Origin: Polyangiaceae bacterium
GTDB taxonomy: Bacteria > Myxococcota_A > Polyangia > Polyangiales > Polyangiaceae
Length of the DNA stretch: 64,000 nucleotides
Direction: 5' to 3'
Assembly (NCBI GenBank): GCA_015075635.1
Contig: JABTUA010000001.1
Coordinates: 2,418,001-2,482,000 of the forward strand
Below the pieces are notes generated by a model. That model did no database searches. It saw only the letters and a list, made by a program, of their open reading frames with translations, and was not told the origin of the DNA. Below are positions 52,150 through 61,883 of the stretch, piece by piece; position 1 is the first letter of the stretch, and every line of letters starts with the position of its first letter. A program made the position numbers and the translations under genes.

Positions 52150-55100
52150 ATGCGCGCCCGCATCAACCCAGCCACCGCCCTGCTGGCGGTGGGTCGGCTC
52201 ACCGATCCGCAGGACCGGGCCGCGAGCTTCCGGCAGGCGATCGCCGCGCTGGGGCAGAACATGCGGGTCACCGGGCCCCCGCCCCTGGACGGAATCGACC
52301 CGCAATCGCTGACCCGGGCCTGCCAGGTCGCCCTGGAAGCCAAGCTGTTCGAGGATCTGGACTGGATCGCGCCGGGGCCCGCGACCGTCGCGCTCTACGA
52401 GCTGATGATGGCGCTGCCGACGGGCGCCGAGCGCCGCGAGCTCGGGCGCAAGGTGCTGACCCGCCTCTACGAGGGCACGGCCGGGACCTTTGCCGCTGTC
52501 GCCACGCGCATGGCTCTGGGCTCGGGCAAGGCGCTCGAGCCGGCCACGATGCGCGCCCGAGTCAGCCTCGTCATCGACGTGCCCATCGGCTCGGACGTGG
52601 ACGGGGACGCGCTGGCCCTGACCTTGGCGACCCGGCGCGAGCTCGCGGAGCGCTGGATGGTGCGACCGTCGTTCGCGGCGCTGCCGGCGCGGCGCATGGC
52701 AGCGCGCATCCTGGAGCGCGCGGCGCGGGAAGCGGTGATGCGCTCCCAGCAAGGCGATCCGCTCCCGGGCGAGCTGCTCGGGGGCGAGATCGTGCGGCCC
52801 GTGCGACGCCGCCTGCTCGCCGATCGCGAGCCCCTGGTCTGGCGCCACGCGGCGATCTCGCGCGGGCTACTCGCCAGCGTGGATCAGAGCCTGCGCGAGC
52901 AGATCGATCTGGCGCTCGACCCGGCGCTGTCGCCCACCGAGTGGCGCCGCGCCGCGGTCTCGCTGGTGGCGACCCTGGCCGCCGATCCGAACGGCGGCCT
53001 GAAGGCCTGCCAGCGGCTCCTCAGGAGCGAGATCCTGCGCAAGGACCCGGGCATCGCGGCCACCATGGTCTGGGGCCTCGGCCCCGCCATCGAGACCGAG
53101 CCGGACGCCGCCGAGCAGCTTCTCGATCTCTTGGCCGCGTCGCGCCGGCCAGACGTCGCGGAGGCCGTGGCGCAGCTGTTCGCGGAGCTCGGGCCGACTC
53201 GCTTCGGTGGCCGGGCTGCCGACATGCTGCGCTCGGTCCTGGCTTCCAAGCTCGACAGCGATCCGCCGGCGCTGCGAGCGATCACCGAGCGCACGCTTGC
53301 GAGCCTGGACCGAGAACGGGGCGACGGCGGGCTCGCGGAGTCGCTGCGTCGGGCGATGGTCGCGTTCGAGACCCGCGGGGCTCGCGCCGCCCACGATCAC
53401 GCCACGGAAGCCGAAACGGAGGCGCGGGCAGCGCTCGAGCGCTTGCTCGAGCTCGACGCGCACGACCCGCAAGCGTTGCCCGAGGCGCTCGCGCTGCTCG
53501 CCGACCTGGACGCCGGGGCACTGGAGTCGAATCGCCTCGCCGATCTCCTGCTGCTTGGCCGCCGCCCCGGCGACGCGGACGCGAGCCTGCCCGGAATGGA
53601 ACGCGCGTTCGATGCTCTGGGCCGCTGGCTGCTCGACGCCGAGGAGCGTGAGATCGCCGCCGCCTGGTCCCGCCTCGGCTCGCTGGGCAATCAGCGACGC
53701 TTGCGCGCGCTCCTGCACCTGGTCGACACCGAGACCGCGCACGGCGAGACGGACGAGGCCAGCACCCGCCTGCGCGAGCGGATCCGTCGCGCCCTCGACG
53801 TGCTGGTCCGACGGGTCGCCGCCGGGCCCGACGCCTCTGTGCACCGCATCGTGTGCGCCACGCTGGCCCGCGCTTGCGACGCCGCGGTGCGCGAGGGTGT
53901 CGCCGAACCGAGCGACGTGTTCCTGCTGGTGGCCGAGCGGCTCGGCGACCGGCACTCCATCGTGACCCTCGGCGAGGCCAGCACCAACGAGGACGTGGAG
54001 ACCGTGCTCGGCGCCTACGCCAGCTTCCTCGACCCGGGCGGCGCTGCAGAGTCGCAGGCAGAGAGCACCCACGACACCGAGACGGCGCACCTGGCCGATC
54101 ACGCCGGCTTCGCCACCGCGGCCCGGCGCGTGCTCCGGCTCTCGGTGGGCCTAGCCGCCGGGGGCTCGCACCGCGCGGAGGCGCTGCGCGGGACGGTGCT
54201 CCGGCTGGCTCGCTCGCTCGAGGCGGTGGTAGCCGCGCGCGGGCTCTCGGACATCGTGGAGCAGAGCTCCGGCAGCTCGGCCATCGAGGAGATCGAGCAC
54301 GCCCTGGACTCGCTGCGCATGCTGCTCTCCGGCGCGCGGCGACGCGTGCTCGAGCAGGAGCCCGATGCCGCGGAGGTGATCGCGGACGTCGCTCCGTTGT
54401 CGCTCTTGCTCGAGCGCGCCGTGAGCGCGTCGGTGCCGCCGAATGCCGAGCAGCTGGCGGCCGCGCGAGAGGAGCTCCTGCGCGAGCTGCCCACCCCGCT
54501 CACACTCGCCGTCGCCGGTGTGCTGTCGCGGGTCGCGGAGCTGCCGGCGGTGGCGCCGGCGGACGTGGTCGCGATCCCGCTCGGCCGGCGCCGCGCCGAG
54601 CTGCCGGACTGGCTGCTGCCGCGCCGCACCCTCGGCGCTTTCTACGTGGTCAGGCCCCTGGGCGCCGGCGGCGTCAGCTCGGTGTTCGTCGCGCGCCGAC
54701 TCGAGGAGCGCCACGACGCCAAGGCCGAGAGCTTCGCGCTCAAGGTGCCGCAGTTCGACCCCACCACGGCCCGCAGCCTGTCCGAGCAGGAGTTCATGCA
54801 ACTCTTCCGCGACGAGGCCGGCGCGCTCTTGTCCCTGCCGCAGCACGAGAACCTGGCGCGCTTCGTCACCTTCGACATGGCGGCGCGTCCGAAGCCCATC
54901 CTGGTGATGGAGCTGATCCGCGGCGTGGGCCTCGATCGGCTGGTGCGCAGCCGCTCGCTGACCGTCGAGCGGGCGTTCTCCTACCTGGACGGCATCTTGG
55001 CCGGCCTGGAGGCCATGCACAGCGTGGGCGTCGGCCACTTGGACGTGAAGCCTTCGAATGTGATCTTACGTGACGGCGACACTCCGGTGCTCGTGGACTT

Positions 55101-55527
55101 CGGCCTGAGCGGTCGCAAGCTGCGCCCGGGCTGCGGCACGCTCGAGTACTGCTCCCCGGAGGTGATCGGCATCGTCGCCGAGGGACACGCCCCGAGCCCC
55201 CTCGCCGCCGACGTGTACGCCTTCGCCTGCATGGCGTTCGAGGTGCTGACGGGCAAGCCGCTCTTCGACGCCGCCGACGAGACCGCCATCCTCTCGCTTC
55301 ACCTCGCCCACGACGGCTGGCCCGACAAGCTGGTGTCGCTCGGCAAGATGACGGATCTCGCCGACGTCAGCGTGGTGCTCGCCGCATGCCTGCGCCGCGA
55401 TGCGCGCGCTCGCCCTGACATCAGCGACGTGCGCAAGGCCCTGGGACAAGCCGGCCGGAAGCTCGTGCGTGCGAGCTGGCCGCTGGGCAGGACCCCGCGC
55501 GCCGAGCCCGCGAGCGCACGTCCGTGA
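52150..55527 (+). CDS. Large protein with C-terminal non-RD protein kinase domain
   Basis: 1125 aa. The first 830 residues are almost entirely helical (HEAT/ARM-like pattern; no membrane helix) and unrecognised. The kinase comes last, starting with glycine loop LGAGGVSSVFVA (837-848). It has Lys865 in FALKVP, the catalytic loop GHLDVKPSNV (HLD at 963-965, with Leu in place of Arg of HRD), DFG at 983-985, and TLEYCSPEVIG. Kinase-last order and the missing HRD Arg are both uncommon, so activation-loop phosphorylation may not control it. It is divergent from a lipoprotein and overlaps the next lipoprotein by 4 bp (GTGA). Confidence 0.9.
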   Translation: MRARINPATALLAVGRLTDPQDRAASFRQAIAALGQNMRVTGPPPLDGIDPQSLTRACQVALEAKLFEDLDWIAPGPATVALYELMMALPTGAERRELGRKVLTRLYEGTAGTFAAVATRMALGSGKALEPATMRARVSLVIDVPIGSDVDGDALALTLATRRELAERWMVRPSFAALPARRMAARILERAAREAVMRSQQGDPLPGELLGGEIVRPVRRRLLADREPLVWRHAAISRGLLASVDQSLREQIDLALDPALSPTEWRRAAVSLVATLAADPNGGLKACQRLLRSEILRKDPGIAATMVWGLGPAIETEPDAAEQLLDLLAASRRPDVAEAVAQLFAELGPTRFGGRAADMLRSVLASKLDSDPPALRAITERTLASLDRERGDGGLAESLRRAMVAFETRGARAAHDHATEAETEARAALERLLELDAHDPQALPEALALLADLDAGALESNRLADLLLLGRRPGDADASLPGMERAFDALGRWLLDAEEREIAAAWSRLGSLGNQRRLRALLHLVDTETAHGETDEASTRLRERIRRALDVLVRRVAAGPDASVHRIVCATLARACDAAVREGVAEPSDVFLLVAERLGDRHSIVTLGEASTNEDVETVLGAYASFLDPGGAAESQAESTHDTETAHLADHAGFATAARRVLRLSVGLAAGGSHRAEALRGTVLRLARSLEAVVAARGLSDIVEQSSGSSAIEEIEHALDSLRMLLSGARRRVLEQEPDAAEVIADVAPLSLLLERAVSASVPPNAEQLAAAREELLRELPTPLTLAVAGVLSRVAELPAVAPADVVAIPLGRRRAELPDWLLPRRTLGAFYVVRPLGAGGVSSVFVARRLEERHDAKAESFALKVPQFDPTTARSLSEQEFMQLFRDEAGALLSLPQHENLARFVTFDMAARPKPILVMELIRGVGLDRLVRSRSLTVERAFSYLDGILAGLEAMHSVGVGHLDVKPSNVILRDGDTPVLVDFGLSGRKLRPGCGTLEYCSPEVIGIVAEGHAPSPLAADVYAFACMAFEVLTGKPLFDAADETAILSLHLAHDGWPDKLVSLGKMTDLADVSVVLAACLRRDARARPDISDVRKALGQAGRKLVRASWPLGRTPRAEPASARP

Positions 55528-56057
55528 GCGCGAGGCTCGCGTTGGTCGCCGCGCTCCTCGCGCTCGGCTGCAGCCGGCCGGCGGCCCCGAGCATTCACCT
55601 CGAGGTCGGGCCGGCGGCCGGGGAGCGCCTGGAGTTCTCACCCCAAGCTTCGTTCGCCGAATACGTCGAGCTCAAGGATTCGCGTCACGAGCTCAGGCTC
55701 ACGTTCGCAGGCTACGCAACTTCTTGCGAAGGCTACGTCACCCCGCCCCCGGGCCGACCCCTGGTGAGCGTCGTGATCGCCAGCCCGTGGAACGACCCGC
55801 CACGCCCGGCGCACTACCCGTGGACCGGACAGACCGAGCGCGCGCACGCGCTGCCGAGCGTACGCATCGGGACCCGCGCCTACGATTTGCCGCCCGGTGG
55901 CGGCGTCACGCTCCGCTCCCTCGAGCTCTCGCCACACGGCAGCGTCGAAGGCGACCTCGACTTCCAGTTCCCCGGCGACGCCGAGCGTCCCGCCAAGAGC
56001 GTGCGCGGGCGTTTCGTGGCGCGCCTCTGCCGTGTGAATCGCGCGGAGGCTCCCTGA
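55524..56057 (+). CDS. Lipoprotein of unknown function
   Basis: 177 aa, GTG start overlapping the kinase stop. The lipobox is LALGC (ALLALGCSRPAAP). The mature domain is beta-rich with one Cys pair (ATSCEGYVTPPPG; RFVARLCRVN). Family not recognised. Coupling to the large kinase and then to a carrier gene suggests one operon; the role is unknown. Confidence 0.7.
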   Translation: MSARLALVAALLALGCSRPAAPSIHLEVGPAAGERLEFSPQASFAEYVELKDSRHELRLTFAGYATSCEGYVTPPPGRPLVSVVIASPWNDPPRPAHYPWTGQTERAHALPSVRIGTRAYDLPPGGGVTLRSLELSPHGSVEGDLDFQFPGDAERPAKSVRGRFVARLCRVNRAEAP

Positions 56058-57250
56058 GCGCCGCGCGATTGTTCGGAGTCGAGCCTGAGGAGCTGCCTGG
56101 CGTCAGGCGGCTGGCGCTCCTGCTCGCGCTCACCACCGGCGCGGAGCTCGTCGCCGAAGGCGTGGTGCTCTCGGCCTTCATCGCCCGTATCGGGGCCGCG
56201 GCGTTGCCCACCGCGCTGGCGCTCCGGGCGCTCGGCGAAGTGCTGCTCTCGCTCGGCTTCGAGCGAGGGCTCGCCCGATCGAGCCCCGGGCGGGCCATGC
56301 GCGCCGTCGTGCTGGCAGGCGTCGTGCTGTTCGTCGCGGCGGCGGCCACGCTCTCGAGCAGCGCGGGCGTCTACGCGGGATTCGTCGTGGTCACCGCGAT
56401 GGCCCGCATCAAGTCCATCCACTTCGGCGTGCTGGCGCTCGCCGAGCTGCCAGGCCCCAGCGCGGCGCGGGCGCTGCCGCTGGTCCACGCCGGCGGCCGA
56501 CTCGGCGGGGTCGCCGCCGGCCCGCTGCTCGCGCTCGGGGGCCCGGCCCTCGGTCCCCATTGGCTGGTGGCCGTGGCCGCGGGCCTGTACGCATCGACCA
56601 CGCTCTTCTTGCTGCGTGCGCGCGGCGCTCCGCCGTCGGTCGCGCCCGCCGCCGCGTCCGGCCCCGACCCGAGCGCGGCGACGGGCTTGCTCGCCGCCAT
56701 TCTGGTGGGCGCCGTCGCCCTCGCCCTGGGGCGGCTCGCGCTGGTCACCCAGAGCGGCGCCATCCTGGAGCGCGCCTACGGCGAGGCCGAGCTGAACCGC
56801 GTACTCGGCCTCTATTTCACCGGTGCAAACCTGCTCGCCTTCTTGCTCCAGGCACTGATGGTGGGCCGCGTGCTCGGCGCCGGTGGGTTGCCGCTCCTGA
56901 ACAGCGGTTGGTCCCTGCTCTACCTGGCCGCCCAGGCCTTGCTCTCGTTCGGCCCGGCCTCGGTGCTGGTGGCGCTGTCGGCACGGCTGGTCGAGAGCGA
57001 GCTCCGCAACGCGCTCCGGACTCCAGTGGCCAGTCTGCTCTACGAGGCCATGCCCGCTGCGCGCCGGGCCCTCGCCCGCACCCTGGTCATCGGAGTCGCG
57101 GTGCCCGCCGCCTCGCTGGTCGGCGGGCTCGGGCTCGGGTTCGCCCAGGCCCACCCCCAAGTGCTCTCGGCCCTGGGCCTCGGGGCGGCGGCCCTGATCG
57201 TGCTCTCCGCTTGGGCACAAAACCGGGCGTATCGGCTCGCTCAGCGCTGA
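56054..57250 (+). CDS. Polytopic carrier, MFS/NTT-like
   Basis: 398 aa if it starts at the CTG at 56054, which overlaps the upstream stop (CTGA). TTG at 56069 is the alternative; no ATG or GTG is suitably placed. About 10-12 membrane helices. The last third, SARLVESELRNALRTPVASL followed by LYEAMPAARRALARTL, resembles nucleotide-transporter-like (Npt/NTT) relatives of MFS, but residues known for ATP/ADP exchange cannot be confirmed by eye. Substrate unknown. It precedes a chemoreceptor gene by about 50 bp. Confidence 0.6.
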   Translation: MSAARLFGVEPEELPGVRRLALLLALTTGAELVAEGVVLSAFIARIGAAALPTALALRALGEVLLSLGFERGLARSSPGRAMRAVVLAGVVLFVAAAATLSSSAGVYAGFVVVTAMARIKSIHFGVLALAELPGPSAARALPLVHAGGRLGGVAAGPLLALGGPALGPHWLVAVAAGLYASTTLFLLRARGAPPSVAPAAASGPDPSAATGLLAAILVGAVALALGRLALVTQSGAILERAYGEAELNRVLGLYFTGANLLAFLLQALMVGRVLGAGGLPLLNSGWSLLYLAAQALLSFGPASVLVALSARLVESELRNALRTPVASLLYEAMPAARRALARTLVIGVAVPAASLVGGLGLGFAQAHPQVLSALGLGAAALIVLSAWAQNRAYRLAQR

Positions 57251-57302
57251 TCGCGTCCGGTATTTTACAGCCCCACCCGGCCAGAGGTAGCGTCTCGGCC
57301 CG

Positions 57303-59294
57303 ATGCGCGGGCCGAAGCTCAGTGTGCGCGGAAAGATCGTGGGCACCATCATCGCCGTCTCGGTGGTGGTGCTGGCGCTGGGGGCGTGGGCGGCGTTCGG
57401 CGCCGTGACCAGCACCGGCGGCCGGGGCGGACCGGTGCTGCAAAAGCACTACGAGCGCTACAAGTCCAACCTCCAGAGCTTCGGCACCAGCGACTACGCC
57501 ATCGCCCGCATCATCGCCAGCGATCCAGCGCTCGGCCAGGCGCTCGACGGCGCCGAGGCCGGCGTGGTCGGCGAGGCGGTCAAGCGCCTGATGGAGCCGC
57601 TCCAGAGCACCATCGCGCCCGACTTGCTCGTGATCTCGGATGCAGCGGGCAACACCGTCGCCGTCGGCGGCATGAAGACCATCCCGAGCGCCGACTACCG
57701 CACCACGCGGCTCTACTCCGATCTGCGCGACGGCAAGCCGATCCGCGGCAAGATCGCGCTGATCAACGGCAAGGGCTACCGCGTCGCCGGCGCCACCGTG
57801 CGGCGCAGCGAGAGCCACACACCCGGTGCGCCGGCCGGGGAGCGCATCGTCGGCACCGTGCTGATCGCCACCCAGCTCGACGGTTGGTTCGCCGACGTCG
57901 CGGCCAACAGCGGCAGCGACAAGCCCGAGAAGCAGCACCGCTTCGCGCTGGTCGCCGGTGACAAGGTCGTGGCGAGCGCTCTGGGCAAGGACGAGCGCGA
58001 GCCGATGGCCGAGGCCACCAAGGCGCCGAAGATGGCCAAGGAGGGCGACGAGGAGGTCCCCGTCCTGGAGTTCTCGGGCAAGACCTGGGACCTCTGGAGC
58101 GAGCCGATCTTCGGCTACGAGCGCAACGGCGATCCGGAGACCAACAAGATCGGCACGCTCTACATGGTCCGGACCCGCGAGCACCAGGCTGCGAAGATCC
58201 GCGACGCAGTCGGCGACATGGCCGTGGTGTTCGCCGTCGCGCTCGCGGCAGCGCTCCTGGTCGGTTACCTCTTGGCGGTCCAGATCACGCGGCCACTGCG
58301 CCGCTACATCGACGCCACCGAGGATCTGACCCGGGGACGCGCCGATCTGTCCAAGCGCTTGGCCGTCGAGACCAACGACGAGCTCGGCGTGCTGGCCGGT
58401 AACCTCAACCGCGTGTTCGCCAAGATCCACAGCTTGGCCGCCGGCGTGCAGCGCACCGCCTTCCAGGTCAACTCGTCGAGCGGTGAGATCTCCAGCGTCA
58501 GCAAGCAGATGCTCGACGGCGCCAAGGAGCAGGCCGGCAAGATCTCGAACTCGACGGCCGCCGTGACCGAGCTGTCGTCGTCCATCCAGCAGGTGGCCGA
58601 GAACGCCGCCGAGGCCACCCGAACCGCCAAGCAGAGCGGCGAGGCGGTCACGCGTGCCATCCAGCGCCTGCAGCAGATCCGCCGGGTGGTCGAGGACGCC
58701 GCCCAGCGCATCGGCACGCTGGGCGAGAGCGGCAAGCGTATCGGCAACATCGTCGAGGTGATCCGCCAGATCAGCGAGCAGACCACCATGCTGGCGCTGA
58801 ACGCCGCCATCGAGGCCGCCCACGCCGGCGAGCACGGCCGCGGCTTCGCCGTGGTAGCCGACGAGGTCAGCTCACTGGCCAAGCGCACCGGGCAGAGCGC
58901 CCGAGACATCGAGGACCTCATCGCCACCATCCGAGATCAGACCACCGAGGCCGTGAACGTCATGCAGGACGGCACCCGCGTAGTGGAGGAGGGCACCGGC
59001 CTGGTGGAGACCACCCTCGCCGATCTGAAGACGCTGATCAGCGTCGTGGACGACACCGCGGCGGCGGTGCAGGAGCAGGCCATCGCCTCCGACGAGATCG
59101 CGCGCAACATGGACGCCGTGCAGCGCATCGCGGCCTCCGTGCTGAGCTCCAGCGAGAACGCGGTGGCTCAGGGCGACGCCCTACAGAAGCTGGCGGACGA
59201 GCTCGAGGAGAGCGTGCGCGGCTTCCGCATCGACTCCGAGCGGGCGCTGCTCGACGAGGCGGAGCTCAAGGCGCTGCCCGAGGCCAGCAAATGA
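57303..59294 (+). CDS. Methyl-accepting chemotaxis protein
   Basis: 663 aa. First membrane helix at about 12-34 ([20 protein letters not shown]), a large periplasmic or double-Cache-like sensor region of about 270 residues ([30 protein letters not shown]), a second helix ([19 protein letters not shown]), HAMP, and a long cytoplasmic signalling domain. The hairpin tip [20 protein letters not shown] and [18 protein letters not shown] is highly conserved. No cheA/cheW nearby, so its array partners are elsewhere. Its stop overlaps the next gene's ATG (ATGA). Confidence 0.96.
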   Translation: MRGPKLSVRGKIVGTIIAVSVVVLALGAWAAFGAVTSTGGRGGPVLQKHYERYKSNLQSFGTSDYAIARIIASDPALGQALDGAEAGVVGEAVKRLMEPLQSTIAPDLLVISDAAGNTVAVGGMKTIPSADYRTTRLYSDLRDGKPIRGKIALINGKGYRVAGATVRRSESHTPGAPAGERIVGTVLIATQLDGWFADVAANSGSDKPEKQHRFALVAGDKVVASALGKDEREPMAEATKAPKMAKEGDEEVPVLEFSGKTWDLWSEPIFGYERNGDPETNKIGTLYMVRTREHQAAKIRDAVGDMAVVFAVALAAALLVGYLLAVQITRPLRRYIDATEDLTRGRADLSKRLAVETNDELGVLAGNLNRVFAKIHSLAAGVQRTAFQVNSSSGEISSVSKQMLDGAKEQAGKISNSTAAVTELSSSIQQVAENAAEATRTAKQSGEAVTRAIQRLQQIRRVVEDAAQRIGTLGESGKRIGNIVEVIRQISEQTTMLALNAAIEAAHAGEHGRGFAVVADEVSSLAKRTGQSARDIEDLIATIRDQTTEAVNVMQDGTRVVEEGTGLVETTLADLKTLISVVDDTAAAVQEQAIASDEIARNMDAVQRIAASVLSSSENAVAQGDALQKLADELEESVRGFRIDSERALLDEAELKALPEASK

Positions 59295-59989
59295 AGCGCG
59301 CCCCCCTCTGGCTCTGCCTCGCGCTCGGCGCCTTCGGCTGTGGCGACGACGAGACCACCCCGCCGGCGCCCCTGCCGCCGCCGGTCGTCTCCATCGTGTC
59401 CGTACAGAGCGTCGGTGGTCCAAGCTGGAAGCCCGGAGACGCTCCCTGCGTGGAGCTCGGACAGGACGCCGATCAGACCGTGGTCGTGAGCATCGACATG
59501 ACCAACTCCGAGGGCGAAGCCACGTTCACCCTGCGTCCGCCCGGCACCTGCGGCAGCGAGCGGCAGTGCGGGACCGCCTTGCTCCGGGTCGATCCGAGCG
59601 GTGAGGGCGAGGCGCTTCGGGTGTCGGGCGCGCAGACCAGCCTCGCCGCCAAGCTCGCGACGCTGGGCACCGGCACCCGCATTTTCCGCGTGGAGCTCCG
59701 CGAGGCGGACGGCGATCCGGTCCTCGACAAGCAAACCAAGGAAACGCTGTTCGACGAGGCCACCCTGGAGGTGAAAGCGCCCGGAGGCTGCGGCGGCGCG
59801 AGCGATGCCGGCAGTGACGCCGCGAGCGACGCCGGCAGCGACGCCGCGAGCGACGCCGGCAGCGACGCCGCGAGCGACGCCGGCAGCGACGCCGGCAGCG
59901 ACGCCGCGAGCGACGCCGCGAGCGACGCGGATCTGGACGCCGCGAGCGACGCCGGAGTCGACGCGGCCGACGCCGACGCTGCGGACTGA
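59291..59989 (+). CDS. Lipoprotein with Asp/Ala/Ser/Gly repeat tail
   Basis: 232 aa, ATG overlapping the chemoreceptor stop (ATGA). The lipobox is FGC ([16 protein letters not shown]). A beta-rich domain with three Cys ([35 protein letters not shown]) is followed from about residue 170 by [17 protein letters not shown] repeats encoded by 24-bp tandem units. Translational coupling to a chemoreceptor suggests an envelope partner. The convergent transpeptidase gene begins one base after its stop. Confidence 0.75.
   Translation: MKRAPLWLCLALGAFGCGDDETTPPAPLPPPVVSIVSVQSVGGPSWKPGDAPCVELGQDADQTVVVSIDMTNSEGEATFTLRPPGTCGSERQCGTALLRVDPSGEGEALRVSGAQTSLAAKLATLGTGTRIFRVELREADGDPVLDKQTKETLFDEATLEVKAPGGCGGASDAGSDAASDAGSDAASDAGSDAASDAGSDAGSDAASDAASDADLDAASDAGVDAADADAAD
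59799..59965 (+). repeat. 24-bp tandem repeat encoding SDAGSDAA
   Basis: Units of GCGAGCGACGCCGGCAGCGA CGCC type (24 bp) repeat about three times exactly, with shorter variants on either side, as Asp/Ala/Ser/Gly codons of the lipoprotein tail. Prone to copy-number change. Confidence 0.75.
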
Positions 59990-59990
59990 A

Positions 59991-61622
59991 TCAGGGGTGC
60001 ACGAACATGATCGTGCCCTTCAAGGGCAGGAGCACGCCGTGCCAACCGACCGGCACCTGCGGCTCGGTCCAGTGGAAGATGCGCCGCGCATCCTCGGGAG
60101 CCAGGTTGATGCAGCCGTGGCTCTTCGGCACACCAAAGCGATCGTGCCAGTACGCGCCGTGCAAGGCGTAGCCTTCCTTGTCGAAGTACTGCACGTAGGG
60201 CACGTCGCGCAGCTCGAACTCCTCCCCCACTTCGTCCGAGGACATGGTGGCGGTGACGTGTTTGGTGTGGATACGAAAGATGCCGCGCTTGGTCGCGGTG
60301 GTGTGCTTCGGATCCTCGAGCCCGGCCTCGCCGCTCGAGATCAGCGTGGCGTAGACGGGTTTCTCACCTTCGTACAGCACGACCGTCTGCTTGGTCAGGT
60401 TCACGTCCATCCACTTTTCGCCGCTCTTTCCCCAGGCCGGCATGCGTTTGGCCGGGTCCAGGCGCGAAGCGTCCTTGTCGCTGAGCCACTTGCCCTCGCT
60501 GGTCTCGTAGTGGAGCCGCCCCTTGAAGAACTGCTGCTTGCCGCTGAGCTTCACGGCGCCGCGGTAGGGCGCGTTGCCGGCGTCGATGAGCTTGTTCGCC
60601 GATTTCTGCCAGAGCCAGAGCTTCGCGTCGGGCCGGCGCACGATCGCGAACGGGAAGTCGATCTGCTTCGGAATCTCGAAGCCGTGAAAGTCGGAGCCGC
60701 GAATCGGGCGCAGCCGATCGGTGGGCATCACCTTCAGGTCCGTCGTCACCCCGTAGCGACGGCCCTCGTGGAGGAAGGTCTGAAAGAACGAGTAACCCAC
60801 CTTCGCCCGCATGCGTTCGGTCACCAGGTTCTTGCCCGTGCTGACGACCTCCGCGGCCTCGTCGTCGTCGGTCTGCATGGTCGGGATCTGCGCCCCCGCC
60901 TGCAGAAAGGCGGGGAGCGGATCGCTGCGCTTGTCCGCCCACGCCTGCGCCGGTGGGACCAGCTCCCCCACGCCCCCGAGCCAAACCTCCTGGGCGTAGC
61001 CGGCGCCGATCTCACCCTCGGCGTCCAACCACTTCTGCATGCGGTCGGCGAGATCGGGCTCCGCGCGGCCGAGCTCCTCGGCGCTCGGCAGGTGGCCGTA
61101 GATGGGTCCGGGCTTGCGCACGGTGCCGTAGATGTAGGGCAGCTTGCGCGTCGGATCCGGCGGGTGCTCGCGCGTCGCCTTCACCACCGGGTCGTTCGCG
61201 TCCAGCGTCGCGCGCTTGCCGACGCACACGTAGCCGTCCGGCTCGACCGCGTACCAGCCGCCCTTGCAGCCCTCGTGACCCGCAGGCTTGTCGGTCGTGG
61301 GCGACGACGAGCCGACCCGCAGGTACCCGAGGCGTGGGGAACGAAACGAAGGCCGCTCGTGGATCCAGGCCCGGAGCGCGCGGGCGTGGACCCGAGGCCT
61401 GCCTGCCTCGACCGCAGTCGCGGGCAGCGGCTGGCTCTCGCCGCTCAGCGTGACGGCGGGCGGCACCCGCGGCCGGGCCGGACGCTCCTTCGGCGCCGGC
61501 GCCGCAGAGCTCGCCGAATCGGCGTCCTGAGCTGGTTGGGCGCTCGACAGGGTCGGCGCCTCGCTCTTGGAGCAGGCCCCGAGAACGGTCAGCCCGAGCA
61601 AGCTCAGCCAGCGGCGGGTCAT
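59991..61622 (-). CDS. L,D-transpeptidase (YkuD) lipoprotein with large N-terminal region
   Basis: 543 aa from the ATG at 61622. The signal peptide ends LGAC (LLGLTVLGACSKSE). The first 370 or so residues are unrecognised, with one long linker (SSAQPAQDADSASSAAPAPK) and a later mixed region. The C-terminal YkuD domain has HGAYWHDRFGVPKSHGCINL with the nucleophile Cys504 and preceding His. It crosslinks peptidoglycan or attaches proteins to it in the periplasm. Convergent with the repeat-tailed lipoprotein, one base apart. Confidence 0.9.
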   Translation of the reverse strand: MTRRWLSLLGLTVLGACSKSEAPTLSSAQPAQDADSASSAAPAPKERPARPRVPPAVTLSGESQPLPATAVEAGRPRVHARALRAWIHERPSFRSPRLGYLRVGSSSPTTDKPAGHEGCKGGWYAVEPDGYVCVGKRATLDANDPVVKATREHPPDPTRKLPYIYGTVRKPGPIYGHLPSAEELGRAEPDLADRMQKWLDAEGEIGAGYAQEVWLGGVGELVPPAQAWADKRSDPLPAFLQAGAQIPTMQTDDDEAAEVVSTGKNLVTERMRAKVGYSFFQTFLHEGRRYGVTTDLKVMPTDRLRPIRGSDFHGFEIPKQIDFPFAIVRRPDAKLWLWQKSANKLIDAGNAPYRGAVKLSGKQQFFKGRLHYETSEGKWLSDKDASRLDPAKRMPAWGKSGEKWMDVNLTKQTVVLYEGEKPVYATLISSGEAGLEDPKHTTATKRGIFRIHTKHVTATMSSDEVGEEFELRDVPYVQYFDKEGYALHGAYWHDRFGVPKSHGCINLAPEDARRIFHWTEPQVPVGWHGVLLPLKGTIMFVHP

Positions 61623-61694
61623 CGGCCCCTGAAATGGCACGAACCCGGGCGGACCCGCCAGAAAGCGGCATGGATTGCAGCCGCGAATCCGTGA

Positions 61695-61710
61695 ATTTCA
61701 ACTGTGAAAT
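61695..61710. promoter_or_regulatory. Small inverted repeat upstream of transpeptidase gene
   Basis: ATTTCA and TGAAAT, separated by 4 bp, lie in the AT-rich 260-bp divergent gap between the transpeptidase gene and the membrane-protein gene at 61884. Possible operator or promoter element; nothing else is recognised in this gap. Confidence 0.3.
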
Positions 61711-61883
61711 GCCAATTGGGAGCAGGACGGCGCAAGTGGCTGATTCGTGGTCACTGCCAGATGGCCCGGGACTTGCTGTGTCCTGGAGCAGCGGCAGCCT
61801 GTGGCGTCCCCCCCCCTCCGCCCTGGCTGCCGCTGATCTTTTTGTCGCCCGGGGGTATCGCGGCGGCTAGAACGCCCGACCGG

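Noticed and set aside
51970..52848. N-terminal extension of the minus-strand lipoprotein frame into the kinase gene
   Set aside because: The signal peptide and lipobox start at 51969; the extension has no coding features and overlaps the kinase gene.
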